64,000 nt of DNA from Clarkia xantiana subsp. parviflora (GCA_036873135.1 JAPTYO010000010.1:3262634-3326633); one strand, 5' to 3'; shown: positions 12,591-24,689, numbered from the stretch's first letter. Made by a program: numbers and translations. Notes: generated by a model not told the origin, from the sequence alone.

Positions 12591-13211
12591 TGGGCGATGC
12601 GTATAATTTTATTTACCATTTATATATGGATATATTTCAACATCTGCCAACCATGCCACACTATTTTTTCATGTGTGTATTTAATGTATAAATAATAACA
12701 CAAAGAAATTATTATTTTACCTTAATATGGTTTATCGTAAAATTGAGTGTGCGTATCATACTATCATCTCCATAAAATCGAGTCTGAACCTATGCTCCGT
12801 TTTCTTTACGACTTTCATCAGCTTTCGAGATAGATTCAAGGTTGAATCAGAATATCATCGCCATCTTCTCTTAGTACTCTATCACTACAAACAAACTTAG
12901 TTATTAGCACATAAAACACATTAAATTAATATAATATTACTGTACATAAAACATTAAACTAATATAAAAAAAAAGAGTAGTGGACTGGACGATCGATGGT
13001 GTCCCTGCTTCGGATGTCTGGAAATTCTATTCCGAGCAATTTCATAGCTTATGATATAAGCACTTCTTTTGTCGAATTAGTAGATAAATCGGGAGTTGTA
13101 CTCCAAACTTAACATGTCGATATGTGAATGGCTTCTGACTATTGCAATTGAGAATATGGATTATGAATGTCTAATCGTCTGTGGTATTTGAGAACTATCG
13201 TGCTGATAACG

Positions 13212-13395
13212 TGTTACGAAAGTAGAGAGGTAATAGAAGAGGGAACTTTAGGATGTCTTATTATCACACATAAGGAGCCCTTATATAGGGGTTACATAGA
13301 CTTGGAGAGGAAGTAAAATCAATACAAGGAAAGTCTAAATTAGGAAGATGATATATAGACATAATATTGAACATCCACATAATATATTCATAACA
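13212..13395 (-). repeat. LTR (upstream copy, element read on minus strand)
   Basis: 184 bp, identical by eye to 8964-9147. Its inner end is followed on the minus strand by GTTATCAGCACGA, the presumed primer-binding site. The tRNA identity is uncertain; it only partly resembles the initiator-Met type. Confidence 0.9.
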
Positions 13396-13400
13396 GTATT

Positions 13401-15149
13401 AATATTGTGATACAAATATTAACGGTATCTTTGGTTCGGGGAATAATGAACAAAGAATATGAACAATGAACATGAAATATGTGATATTAATATGATCTTG
13501 TTTTGTTGACTTGAGAAATAGAGAAAGTATTCTGAATCCAATATTCGGTTGATTAAATGTTATTGACAAATAAATGGAATAAGTCCAAATTGACATATAT
13601 ATACAATTTTACTACTTTTATTAATCAAACTAAAAATATTAAAAACTCAAATCATATGTTATTAAACGAAAATTTGATTTGAGTTTTTTACAAAAACAAT
13701 TTTCTTTCTTTAAAAGGATAATTTTTTTGAGATATTGTAAAATTCACTATAACTAATATAATATACTGTAAAGTAAAAATAACATGTTAAATTATTGTTC
13801 TTAATTTAATTAAAATATGATCACGAGATAGGCAATCACAGTCGGCAATCGCGAGAGAAATATAATTGCTATATAATAAACAAATTAGCTTAGGGTTAAA
13901 ATTGTTTTTTTTTCTTGATTTTATAAAAGGTGGAATAGGAAATCCTAGGGATTAGGTTAGAATTATATATATTCCTTCAAAATTAGCAATTAGAAATCAT
14001 AATTTTACATAATTAATTAACCAAACAACATTATAGGGAATACTCATTACATATTCGTTATTCCATTCTATGAACGAAACATGCTGTAGATGTTGCTAAG
14101 CAAAATCATACTTTTAAAGTTGTTTAAATGTTATAGTTAAGTCCACCCTACTAATAAAATTAGCACAAACATGATCCTCGTAAAGCATGCTAGAAAACCA
14201 AAAAAAAAATAGATATACTTCACTAAAAAACTGTAGAATTTTGAATTATGCACATTAAATTTGTGTAATTACTGAAACATAATTAAACTAGTTAGTTCAC
14301 CCGCGCGTTGCGCGGTTAATTTATATTATAAAATTATCATTATATTATTAATTTTCAAATCGTATATATATATATTTTTATACAATCATAGTTATCTCGT
14401 TACGTGAAACATAAGTATCATTGTATAAGCAAACATATTCTAATTACAACCATTGTTTATTTTTTTCTAAATGTTGGATCATCATTAGTGCCTATAGATA
14501 ATCTCTCTTTCTTGCACACACAGAGGTGCAAATTAAGAATCGATCCGCACCTCGGACCATTTGGCTTGTGTGCACCTGCGACCCGTGCCTACTATTGTGG
14601 AATTAAAGAGATAGCCTAGCCTAGCCTAGTGCGTTGCCCAGCTTGCTTGCTATATGATCTAAATTTTTATTTATATGTTTGATAAACCTTGATTCACATT
14701 TTTTTTTATCTTGTTGGCAAAAAGAATGTCTATATTCGATTAACCTTTCAACAACTCCGTTTAATTACGTATAATATTGGATTGTTGCTACCTCAGGATG
14801 CATAGTGGTACATAAATATCAATGTACATGGTGAAGCCATGCTACAAGAAATTTCATAGCTAGTGAGCTTGTATTGCTCTTAGCTTCATAATAATCATGA
14901 AGTAGAAAAGAGAAAAATATTTAGTAAAATAACATAAAAATAGTATAAATAATAGATACAAAAATTCAGTTTACTAACAATTATTTTATTTAAAAAATGT
15001 AAGAATTCAGTTAGTTTTAATATTAGTATATATAATTATTTGGGATATTGATGGACTTATTTATTTCTAGTCTATTAAAAGCCCAAACAGCAATATGTAC
15101 AAACCGGTCGGAACCTTCACAAAAGGATCTAAAAGAAAAAAAAGGTTAA
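13401..15149. other. AT-rich intergenic DNA with a Helitron-like end
   Basis: No gene is supported. A minus-strand Helitron-like terminus lies at 14288-14315 (separate entry). Short direct repeats AGCCT are found near 14614-14628. The remainder is AT-rich. Confidence 0.5.
14288..14315 (-). mobile_element. Helitron-like 3' terminus (minus strand)
   Basis: On the minus strand a perfect hairpin CCGCGCAACGCGCGG (14315-14301) is followed 9 nt later by CTAG (14291-14288) and then host T. Helitrons end in CTRR preceded by a short GC-rich hairpin and insert between A and T. The 5' end (TC) could not be located, so the length is unknown. Confidence 0.5.
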
Positions 15150-17371
15150 GCGAGGAGTTCGTACTGGTTCGCAGGCTCTCACGAGTATGCCAAATGAGGT
15201 TAATCAACGCATGAAGTGGGATTGTCCGGTCATTCATTTATCTCTTTTTTGCGGATGATTCAGTCTTCATTCTCGAGGCCATTAGAGGTAATGTCGAGGC
15301 TAATATGACGATAATGCATGCTTATTGTGGAGTATCGGGTCAGACGATTAATTTTAAAAATTGATGGTCTATTTCGGCTCCAATGTGCGAGAGATGACTA
15401 AGTTGGATGTTGAACGCGTTTTGGAGCTGCGAGTGATCCGAAAACCGAGAAAGTATCTTGACCTTCCGACGATTTGGGGGAGGTCAAAGCGAGAGGCGTT
15501 GGATTTCCTTAAGGAACGAATTGTCGCGAAATTGCAAGGTTGGAAGTCTTTACTCCTTAACAACGCAGACCGGGAGGTGTTTATCAAGTCGGTTGTCACG
15601 CCAATGCCGACTTATGCTATGAGTCTCTTTTTATTATCGAAGATGTGGTGTGCTGAAATTAATGCTCTAATTGCCCGTTTCTGGTGGGGTCAAAAGAGCG
15701 AGGAGAGGAAGATTCATTGGAAGAGTTGGGCGTCACTAACGAGGCCTAAGACATGTGGGGGACTCAGCTTCAAGAAATTGCAAACGTTTATGTCTCTCTA
15801 CTCTCGAAGATGGCATGGCGAGTGATCCAATCTCTGAATGTGTTTTGGGTTAAGGTGCTTAAGGATCTTTATTTCCCGAGACTTGATTTTAGGGACGCGG
15901 TGAAGGGGGCAAGAGCTTCTTGGGCGTGGTCGAGCCTTTTGGCGGGTCGTGAAGTGGTTATGGAACACGGGATTGGAGAATAGGTGGCGGTAATAGTGTT
16001 CACATCTTTCAGGACCCATGGATTCCGGAGTTACCTAGTTACCGACTACCCTATCCGAGGATTGATATGCCTACGCCTCGGGTGAGTGAATGTATAGGAG
16101 AAGATCGCTGATGGTGCCCACTGGTTTTAGGTCAGCAATTCTCGGCTGAACATGTAGCATTGATCGAGAGGGTTCATCTTCTGATAGAGTCCATTCCCGA
16201 TAGATTTTGCTGGCCTTACAGGCGAACGAGATATTTGTCTATTGGTTCGATATACCACCAGTTGACTTGCGATGGGGATGTGGCGCATACTGTGATTGTT
16301 GAAGACCGGGTCGACCTGCCAGGCTTGCGGTGGAAGGACATATGGTCGATGGGTGCTTTGCCGAAGGTCAGGTCCTTCATGTGGAAATTACATGTGAACG
16401 CCTTAGCGGTCCGAGCAAATCTGGCAAGTCGTGGGATAATTTTTTAGCTGAACTGTCCTTTCTGCACGGGTACGGAGACAGTTACTCATATGCTGTTTGG
16501 GTGCCCTTGGACGAGACTAGTTTGGTTCGTGGTGTTGGCTATTCGCCCGGAGCTTGTAGGGGTCACGGAGGTTGGTGAGTGGGTCGCGTTTGTTCGGGGT
16601 GGTCCAGGACTGTCCAAATCTCAACGGTCTGAAAGGTGGTCACTTGTCGGGCTCACGTGCTGACTTATATGCAGGGCACTATACGATAATGCTCACCCGA
16701 ACCCGCCTTGACCGTCGAGTTGATCTTTCAAGATTTTAATGAGTATATGGGGATGCGATGTACAGTTGTTGGGGTTGTGCCAAATGTTGTTTCTCCTAAT
16801 GGGCGATCTGATCAGTGGATACCACCACCGGCAGATTTCGTCAAGATCAATAGTGATGGTTCATGGTTGCACGCGGCAGTCGAGGGTGGCATTGGTAATT
16901 GGTTGTGTTGCAAGGAACTCGGGCGGTGACTTGGTCGGGGGTCTTTCATCTTTGGTGCCGGGGTGCTATAGTCTTGATGTGGAAGTGGCAGCAATGGGTG
17001 CAGCGGTCGATCTTGCTTTACGGCGAGGATGAGACTGAGTTATTATAGAGTCGAATTCTAAGGAAGCTATAGACGGCATCACCGATCCCGATGGGAGTCT
17101 CAACTGGAGGGTCGAGGCGCAGATTTTCAACATACCAAGGAAAATGAGTAGTTTCCGTGAAGTTTGTTGGTCATCCATCCCGAAAAACGCTAATGCGAGT
17201 GCGAACTGGGTAGCAGTCCAGTATAGAAAGAGGTTATATATCAGTAATTTGATGTCCACACCCCCGCCCTATCTGATATGTTTACTTGCTTTGAATTTGT
17301 ATATGTATCCGTCTTGACGCTATATGTTTTGTTTGATATAAAATGAATTTTTTATTTAAAAAAAAAAAAAA
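15150..17371 (+). mobile_element. Decayed LINE (L1-type non-LTR retrotransposon), 5'-truncated
   Basis: Broken frames on the plus strand read in the normal order of a plant LINE ORF2. First comes the reverse transcriptase end (VLVRRLSRVC, FFADDSVF, GVSGQTINF at 15160-15360). Next is the region after it (KYLDLPTIWGRSK, KLQGWKSLL, PTYAMSLF, FWWGQKS, IHWKSWASL at 15361-15800). Then a zinc-binding RT-associated region (WKDIWSMGALPKVRSFMWKL) and finally an RNase H-like domain (DFVKINSDGSW..., VEVAAMGAAVDLALRRG, 16840-17032). Many stops and frameshifts break it. It ends with an A-rich tail at about 17358-17371. The endonuclease and N-terminal RT are missing. No clear target site duplication was found. 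Confidence 0.85.
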
Positions 17372-18022
17372 CTTCGTAACAAATTACACTTCGTTTCCTG
17401 TCATTGAATTATCTGTCTCGTCACTTTGCTTCCCCAATTTAATTAAATCTTCAATAGGTTTCGAACCGATTCAAAAATAATTAAACAGGAAAAATAATAA
17501 ATTCAAAGAAACAATCATAGCCAAGCCCATGGTGGATTTTTTTTTTTTTTTTTTTTTTTTCGTATTTCAAAAGCACCATACTTTTAGTATTTTTTACACT
17601 AAGGACTATAACATAAATAAAAGTTTAAATTCATAATTTTTTTAATTACAACTCAATTTGCATCACATTATTAATAATAACAATTCCCTATTAGAATATT
17701 AAAATTCACTTTTAGGACAATAGAAAAATGTAAATAAATAAATCACAAGCGCCATGCTCCACAATGAATAATAAAGATTCCAATATTCTAAGTTAAGTAT
17801 AAACACCCACTACCTTTACATATGGCTAAAGTAAACCTTAATCAATTAAAGCTTATCTCTATAAGACTTTTAACTACTTAAACTAACTATATATATATAC
17901 TCAAAGTCTCAAACCTTGCCGTGTTATTACTAATTTATCTACACAATATATATAATAACTAGCCTATGACATATTTTTTCCCTCTATCTACAAATGAATG
18001 AAGTGTAGGCTGAGTATACTAA
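17372..18022. other. Intergenic DNA between the LINE and the kinase gene
   Basis: AT-rich, with a run of about 26 T at 17535-17560. The part nearest 18022 is probably the 3' UTR of the minus-strand kinase gene. No ORF is supported. Confidence 0.45.
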
Positions 18023-20459
18023 CTATGCATAGGAAGGACGCTTTCCGCGAGGATCCGATGGTGGCAGAGTTAACGTGGTCGTACTGGTGGTTGCTGCACT
18101 GGTTGATGAACTCATACTCGAAGTATTTACACCAAAGGTGGCTGAACCGCCTGAGACAGAGTCGGTGGTTGCCGAAGAAATGGAAAAGCCGCCAGGTGGA
18201 CGACGGGCTCTTCTGTAGCGGGACCCGGGAACACCGGGCCTAGTGATATGATCGACAGTGAGAGTCCCGGGCCTTTTAGAGAGCATGACCACAACTCTGC
18301 CCATGTCGGGTCTAAACTTAGGGTCGCCTTGGGTGCAGAGGAGACCTATTTGAATGCACATTGCTACTTGCTCTGTTGCTGCTGTAGAGGCCAGTGATGG
18401 GTCCACAATCTCCAGGCTTCTCCCTTTCTTGTATTGCTTGTATACCTACCACATCATCAAAGAAATTAAATATCACCTTCTTGCCTGCCACATCATCAAC
18501 TGTACATACATATGACTTTGTCTCTAAGATTTTATTGACTTGACCAAAAGGAAGAATACATATAGCAGATGTGGAAATATTATACTTGCGCATCAATCTT
18601 AATTAATAAGACTTGGCAAGTTTGAAATGATAAGAGAAGTTTTGAATTTACTCTCACACCATCTTGTTAAATTTCTTTTAGATGGAAATGATATTCTTTT
18701 TCTCTTAATATGCATTTCATGCAAAAGAAAGCAGCAGCAAAGAGAGAGTAATGTAATGTAATGTTACCCAATCAAGTAGATTCTGAGCATCCACATCCAG
18801 ACTGAATGAGCTGTTTCTATGGCCACTGATCAACTCAAGCACCAATACCCCAAAGCTGAAAACATCTGCAGCCTTTGATAAATATCCGTGCATCACGTAT
18901 TCTGGTGCCATATACCCACTATTCATTTTCATTCATAATGTTAGCAGGACTACATGGATTTATTCATTGAAAAATAATCAAACACACTATGTCAATCAGT
19001 TAGTCAGTGACTTACTTCGTTCCAGCTACACGAGTATTGACATGCGTTTGATCCTCTGGAAAAAGTCGAGCCATTCCAAAATCAGCAATCTTGGGAACCC
19101 ACTTATCGTCGAGGAGTATGTTGCTAGCCTTTATATCACGATGGATAATGCAATTGTGGGAGTCCTCATGCAAGTATAGCAAACCACGGGCAATGCCGTT
19201 GATTATTTCAAATCTCCTCTTCCAGTCAAGTTCATCTCTCCTTTCTGTTTCTGTACATATTATAGCAACCACACAGGAACTGAAAATTGATAAAAGGAAG
19301 AACACACGAGAAGAAGAATGAATTAATTAATAATTTTGATTCTACTCACTGAAAAGAAGCTTGTCAAGGCTCTCATTCTGGATATACTCGTATACAAGTA
19401 ACTTTTCTTCGCCATGAGCACAATACCCTAATAAATTTACCACATTCTTGTGCTGTACACGTGCTAACAATTTCGCCTCATTTATAAACTCCTTTTTCCC
19501 TTGATTTGAGGTCTGTGAAAGTTTCTTCACCGCGATTTCTCTACCGTCATTTAACTTTCCCTGCAAATAACCACCAATGTTAAGTCTCCCATTTCATATA
19601 GTTGCTAAATTTAGTCTAATCCATCAAAATTAAGGTTTTCCAAGTGTCCAAACAAATTTTTCAGCATCACAATAAGCAACCAAATGCTTCCAGCTTGTAG
19701 AGGCATAGAATGCAGAGCTAGAGTTCAAATCAAACATGTATTACTCAATCCTTTCATTGGCTGGACCTGCTTTGATGGAGTTGTTTTGTTTGGATACCAA
19801 GCAAAGATACGTCGGTATAAAATGGACTCAAACCCAATAGACAAGCTTCTATACTACCAAGCCACTAACATCCGTGGTACCTAATTTTGTGGATGAACCC
19901 TATCAATTTCGCTAAAATGCTTTTACATAAGAAGTAATCAACCAAAACCCAGCTGGAATTAGAAACAAGATACACCACAATTCCCCTGAGAACAAACATG
20001 TAAGGTGCAAATAAATTCGAAAGCTTACTAAGTGGCATAAACCCACATTAATTTCCACTCTTCACAACATCTTTTAAGCTAGCACTTCAATTTGAAGGAC
20101 ACAATTCAGCAAAAGGAAAAAAACGAGGGTATAGGCGATGCAATTGAATGGAAATCTGAAGGTACCTTGTAAACAGGCCCAAAACCTCCTTGACCGAGCT
20201 TGTGAGTAGCATGGAAATTCTTAGTAGCAGCAACCAATGTTTCAAATGAAAAATGTTTTTGTTCCTGGGCAGCTATTTTGCCCCAATCCTCTTCTCCCTG
20301 ACCGCCTAATCAGAGGAAGCGAAACCCACGTACATAGTCAGACAGACAGGCAACCTCAGAAATAGTAAAAAATTCAAGAAAGTGAGACACTGTACCTTTG
20401 CTTGAGCTAGATTTGAAGGGTCTGAGTAGATTATCCATGAATCTTTTCGATTTTGACAT
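18023..20459 (-). CDS. CRK-type receptor-like cytoplasmic protein kinase lacking an ectodomain
   Basis: Ser/Thr kinase of the DUF26/CRK kinase clade. Six exons on the minus strand: 20459-20396, 20305-20166, 19560-19350, 19250-19016, 18918-18768 and 18445-18023, giving 407 residues with matching phases. It starts [21 protein letters not shown], with no signal peptide, no DUF26 domain and no transmembrane segment, so it is likely cytosolic or membrane-associated. The kinase core has the glycine loop GQGGFG (exon 2), Lys80 in [14 protein letters not shown] with catalytic Asp177, DFG at 195-197 and GYMAPEY. All key residues are present, so it should be active. The C-terminal tail of about 80 residues is Ser/Thr-rich. 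The same short form exists in Arabidopsis (At1g70740, as I remember). Loss of the ectodomain is therefore family history, not a local truncation. Confidence 0.92.
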
Positions 20460-22241
20460 ACCTCTCTGGCGATTCGAAACTATAAATAAACCATGAAAAG
20501 TAGTATACGAAAGAAGCGAATACTGCAGAGGAAGGGGATTCGGCAGGCAGGGACTGATTATTCAAGTGAATTGTTTATTAGAAGAGAAGAGAAAAGTGTT
20601 GGTTTGGATAATATTATCTGCTTCTAAGGTTGAAGATTGGTTCTTCCTTTGGTTTGAGACAGACGACAATAAGAAGACAGATTTTTTTTATCTTCTTCAA
20701 GATACAGGAGATGAGAAGCTTGAATACAACGAATTGAAGAGAAGACGGACCCAGGACCCCAGGTTCTCTTCAGCCTTCGCGTCACGACTCACAAGAGCAA
20801 AAAATAAAAACAATCTCATCTGCTACAACCTAGACTAAAGGAATTGAATTAAACGCGTTAATTGACCAGAGGACCCCGACTGTCAACGAAAACTTGTTCG
20901 ATAAGTCGTTTGTTGTTCCTGTCTTTTTTTTTTTTTTTTTTGAAAGAGTTGTTCCTGTCATCCCCTCCACGAAATATATTTTTCGAACAAATTGCTTTTA
21001 AAGTTTTGTATGAACATTTTAATAACGGAGTTTTATTTTTAACATTTTGATCAGTTCTAAGTGTAAAAATTGAAAACTTCATTTGCATTTAATCTAATTT
21101 GGACGAAATTATCACTTCACAATACTTATAATGAACAGTAATGTAACAAATTGATAGCTGGTGTTTCAGCTACATCAACGAACAATTGGTTCGATTGATT
21201 TAGTTAGAACTCGATCACCAACTGGGTTTGAATCATACTTGGTATGGTTGTACCGGTCTGAATTCAAGCCTCGGTTTACTCAATTGTGCCAATGTACCTT
21301 TCTTTCATTTTGCTTTTATTTATTAATATAAACTCCTATAATTATTTTATTAATATTTATAAAGTTTTGTGAACTATATAATTTTCTATATTCTTTTTTA
21401 AATAATATTTAAAAAATTCTTAATTTTTAAAAAATAATTAATTTTTAAATATTATTCAATAAAAAAAATAAATCAAAAAAATCCTATAATTTTATTAAAA
21501 AAAGGTACATTTGAAAAAAATATTATTTATAAACTTTATTTAAATTATATATTATGTTGTCTATATATGTGGCAATAATTTAACATATCATATGTCGGTC
21601 ATGTGCCATTTAAAAAATAAGCAACACTAAATAAAAAAAATTAAAACATTTAAACTATGATCACATGAATCAAATATATACAATCAATCATTGGATGTAT
21701 TATTAATCATTTATTGTATTGCATTTATATTTATTTATTATATAGAATGCTAGGTTGAGTAAGATTGCATTTCCTTTACTGGTGATTTACAAAAAGTAAT
21801 TTAATACATACATTATAAATGGTATACAATTCTATTTGATTAAATTAAATATTAACAGTAGAATCAACAATTGTTAAGTTTATAATCAATTCTAAAACTT
21901 CTGATTTTGAATGCATATAGTTACACTACGTAGTACAATCATCCATTCCGAATTTTAAGATGCATCATAAAATTTATATACAAATAATATTATATATTTT
22001 GATGTGTGTGAACTTTCTTTTCTTAATTTTGTTGACTTTACTATTATTTAATTTTAAAATCGTAATTAAATAGTCGTAACTTTTTATATGATATTTGATC
22101 TATAAACAATTTTTTTTTTCATTTGAAAGTAGATATAAATATTTTTTTTAATGCTATGTGATGTTATATGTTTCTTTTTTTTTTTTGATAAACATGTTAT
22201 ATGTTTCTTACATAACGTTATGTTAATAAATTAATCAATAA

Positions 22242-22284
<43 letters not shown>

Positions 22285-23039
22285 TAATATATATTTATTG
22301 TGTGCCAAATATACTTTAAAGATTTCTACAAAGCATGAATCAAATATATTTTAATATTTTTATTAAAACTTTACGCAACAAACGGATTAATGTAATACAT
22401 ATTAATTATTATTATATTATAGCAGCATTTGACTTGACCAATTTGTTTCCATTAGTGCAGTCAGTTTCAAATGAATTGTTAATCAAAAAAAAAGTTTCAA
22501 ATGAATTTTCCTCCTTCGGGATACATTTAAAATCAGCGGCGCTGTCGAATTAGGTGGGTGAAATAGACAACATGTGTTTTTGTTTTACACCTGACAATAT
22601 ATACTCCACAAACAGAGGTATACTGCAATATATATTATTATATTATCTATTATATATTTACTATAGGTTTAATAATTATTAAATTCTTTTTTAAAAACAA
22701 ACCTAACTCTGGCTCTGCTCATTTTGCAAAAAAACAAACCCAATTTTTTTTTCAAATTCGTTTTGAATTAGTTGCAAATTCATTTTGAATTTAAAAAGCT
22801 ATGTTAAGTTTAAAGCCTTTCAGAATGATGAAACTCTTCAATGTAACAATGGTGTGGTGGTTCAGCGCTTCATTCCTTATACAAAGATCAGTGGTTCAAT
22901 CCCCGCTAGTGACCATGAGAATGGAAAATTGTAATTTTAGTAAATTTGTAGTATCACCATGATAAATATATATTTTTTTCAAAGTCAACTATGTCTATCA
23001 CCGTGGTAATTATAGTAAATTTGTATCTAAGAGTCATAT
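20460..23039. other. Kinase upstream region and AT-rich intergenic DNA
   Basis: About 20460-20840 is less AT-rich and is probably the kinase promoter and leader. It holds a 90-residue plus-strand ORF with no recognisable domain, which I do not call. Beyond it the DNA is very AT-rich, with T runs at 20925-20940 and an (AT)n microsatellite at about 22242-22278. No gene was found. Confidence 0.45.
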
Positions 23040-23561
23040 AACTATAAACTGCAACATTACTCATTTCATCATTCCTATCAGTGGGGATATACACATGATA
23101 ACCAATAAACTGAGTCATTTTAGGGAGTGGATGATATCATCAATATAATCATACAATGCGCTATAAGGAGTAGAATGTATATCGACATAATTTATACTGC
23201 AACACTCACTTTAGGGAGTAAAACTCACTAGATTTTTTTCCCATTTACATATGGATATATTTTAGTATCGAGCACTCATGTGCCTAGGTGTTGGCGCGGA
23301 GCAAGCAAGATGAAAGTGATGAAGTTGTTCTGCTCGGATAATTAGATAACTTAAAAAAATTGTGAGTGAAATCGTGCTGATAAGTGATACGTATTGTGAA
23401 TTTAGACAAATAATAAAAAAAGAACTCTACAATGATTTATTCTCATACATGGTGTCTTTGATATAGGGTTACATAATTTTGTAAAATAAGCAAAATTAAT
23501 AGAATGAAAATTTATATAAGGTAAATAATATATATAAATCATAATGAACATTTTCATAACA
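23040..23561 (-). mobile_element. Truncated older relative of the 8.96-13.4 kb LTR element
   Basis: The region 23040-23384 carries the same ACTCACTTTAGGGAG motifs and the same CATTTA.ATATGGATATATTT phrase as the internal leader of the intact element. It ends in TCGTGCTGATAAG, the primer-site-like motif. A diverged LTR follows at 23385-23561 (177 bp), starting TGATACG, sharing ATAGGGTTACATA, and ending CATTTTCATAACA. The second LTR and the rest of the internal region are absent. It stops about 65 bp before the cystatin promoter. Confidence 0.7.
23385..23561 (-). repeat. Diverged solo-like LTR next to cystatin gene 1
   Basis: This is the LTR of the truncated relative. It aligns end to end with the 184-bp LTR of the intact element but with many substitutions and small gaps, so it is much older. 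Confidence 0.65.
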
Positions 23562-23754
23562 GATAATTTATTTTTATTTCCATAACACATTCCAAATGCA
23601 ATATACCGACTTAAAAAAAAAAACGGAAACCGCTATAAATATCCAACAAACTACGTTTAATTTGATTTCCCTAGTCCCTTATTATTTATTGACCGTCTAT
23701 TCTTCGATACTTTCACAATTTATTCATCAAGTTGATTGATTATTATCACCTAAA

Positions 23755-24111
23755 ATGGGACCCATCTTCCGAGTAATCTTCATTTTCATCGCCGCTTCAT
23801 CGGCACTGCTTACTGCCAATGCATTGGACGCCGGTAAGGAGGAGGGTCCGATATTGAAGCCGATAAAGGACCTGAACGACTCTTATGTCGTCGGAATCGC
23901 AAATTACGCGGTAATCGAGTACAACAGACGGTCCAGCAAGAGTCTGAAGCTGGATAGCATCAAGGAAGGGGAGATGCAGATCGGTGCTGCCATAATTTAC
24001 CGTCTCATCGTAGCAGCTGTTGATGGAACAGCGACCAAGCAGTACGAGGCTGTGGTGTATGACCAGCCCTGGAGACTTTACAGGACACTCACCTCCTTCA
24101 AGCCTCTTTAA
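23755..24111 (+). CDS. Phytocystatin-like protein with degenerate inhibitory loop (copy 1)
   Basis: Secreted cystatin-fold protein of 118 residues in a single exon. The signal peptide is at about 1-23 (FRVIFIFIAASSALLTANA). The plant cystatin helix is present as IANYAVIEYN, and the second hairpin motif is kept as QPW. The central QxVxG loop that enters the papain active site is changed to QIGAA, and the N-terminal glycine pair is not clear. Inhibition of papain-type proteases is therefore probably weak or lost. This is family knowledge applied by eye. TATA box CTATAAATAT at about 23633-23642. It is the paralogue of the gene at 27429, with homology extending into both flanks. Confidence 0.88.
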   Translation: MGPIFRVIFIFIAASSALLTANALDAGKEEGPILKPIKDLNDSYVVGIANYAVIEYNRRSSKSLKLDSIKEGEMQIGAAIIYRLIVAAVDGTATKQYEAVVYDQPWRLYRTLTSFKPL

Positions 24112-24413
24112 TTTTACTATCTTTCTTGTCAGATATTGAAATCTTATGTGTGCCTTCATCGTTCCCCGCTGTGCATCGATATTAAATAATTAATTTATAC
24201 AGAATTAAAACTAACAAATGCAAAAATTACAAATTAAGTTTTGTTTTTCATTTACTGTTTTTCTGTAGAAAACGGTTACCATGACATTTTCGGCCGTTCA
24301 ATTTTGGACACATATTCCTCCTCTTCTAAGATCTCAATTTTCCATTATTGTTAACGTATTTAATTAATTATATTATAACGATTATCATCCTATTATTCAC
24401 TCAATCACATATT
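24112..24413. other. Cystatin 1 3' flank, shared with cystatin 2
   Basis: Phrases such as TTTTTCTG, TTTTCGGCC, TTCCTCTTCTAAGATCTC, TTTTCCAT and ATCATCCTATTATTC occur in the same order downstream of cystatin 2 (28030-28190). The duplication unit therefore extends about 300-400 bp past the stop codon. Confidence 0.6.
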
Positions 24414-24689
24414 CACGAATATAAGTGTATTTTCTTAAAAAATTAAATTAAACTATGTAACATTCTGAAATCTGGTCCCTCGAGCATTTTATTTTACATT
24501 TTTTAGAATTTTTTATTTACATTATAGCAGTATGTTACATAGTTTAATTTAAATTTTTAAGAAAATACGTTTATATTATTGTATCATTCTAGGAATCGAG
24601 CCGATCTTGTATAATTCTCGAAGTCAGTCTAATGATGTCATTATAACATTCTCAGGAAGACAACGCGCGTAGCGCGCGCATATATCTAG
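24414..24689 (+). mobile_element. Hairpin element with Helitron-like 3' end
   Basis: Inverted arms of about 50 bp at 24414-24466 and 24531-24582 share TTAAATTAAACTATGTAACAT, read in opposite directions. They are followed by a conserved tail (GATGTCATTATAACATTCTCA), a GC-rich hairpin GCGCGTAGCGCGC (about 24665-24677) and CTAG at 24686-24689 before host T. The 3' structure matches Helitrons. The 5' end was not found, so whether the hairpin arms belong to the same element is an inference supported by the similar arrangement at 25893-26311. Confidence 0.5.

Larger units (their letters stand above)
8964..13395 (-). mobile_element. Non-autonomous Copia-related LTR retrotransposon, complete ends
   Basis: A 4.4-kb element with two 184-bp LTRs that I read as identical, each starting TGTTACG and ending CATAACA, flanked by a perfect 5-bp TSD GTATT (8959-8963 and 13396-13400). 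It lies on the minus strand. A purine tract (minus strand CAAGGGGGAG, 9148-9157) abuts the downstream LTR, and a primer-site-like GTTATCAGCACGA follows the upstream LTR at 13211. The internal DNA has no intact gag-pol. A degraded Copia RNase H end can be read on the minus strand at about 9369-9567 (YIKGD..., ADLFKEALST, IGLRRLNEI). Identical LTRs mean recent insertion, so the element must have been mobilised in trans. Confidence 0.9.

Noticed and set aside
20566..20838. 90-residue ORF upstream of the kinase
   Set aside because: Lies in the probable kinase promoter or leader; low complexity and no family resemblance.
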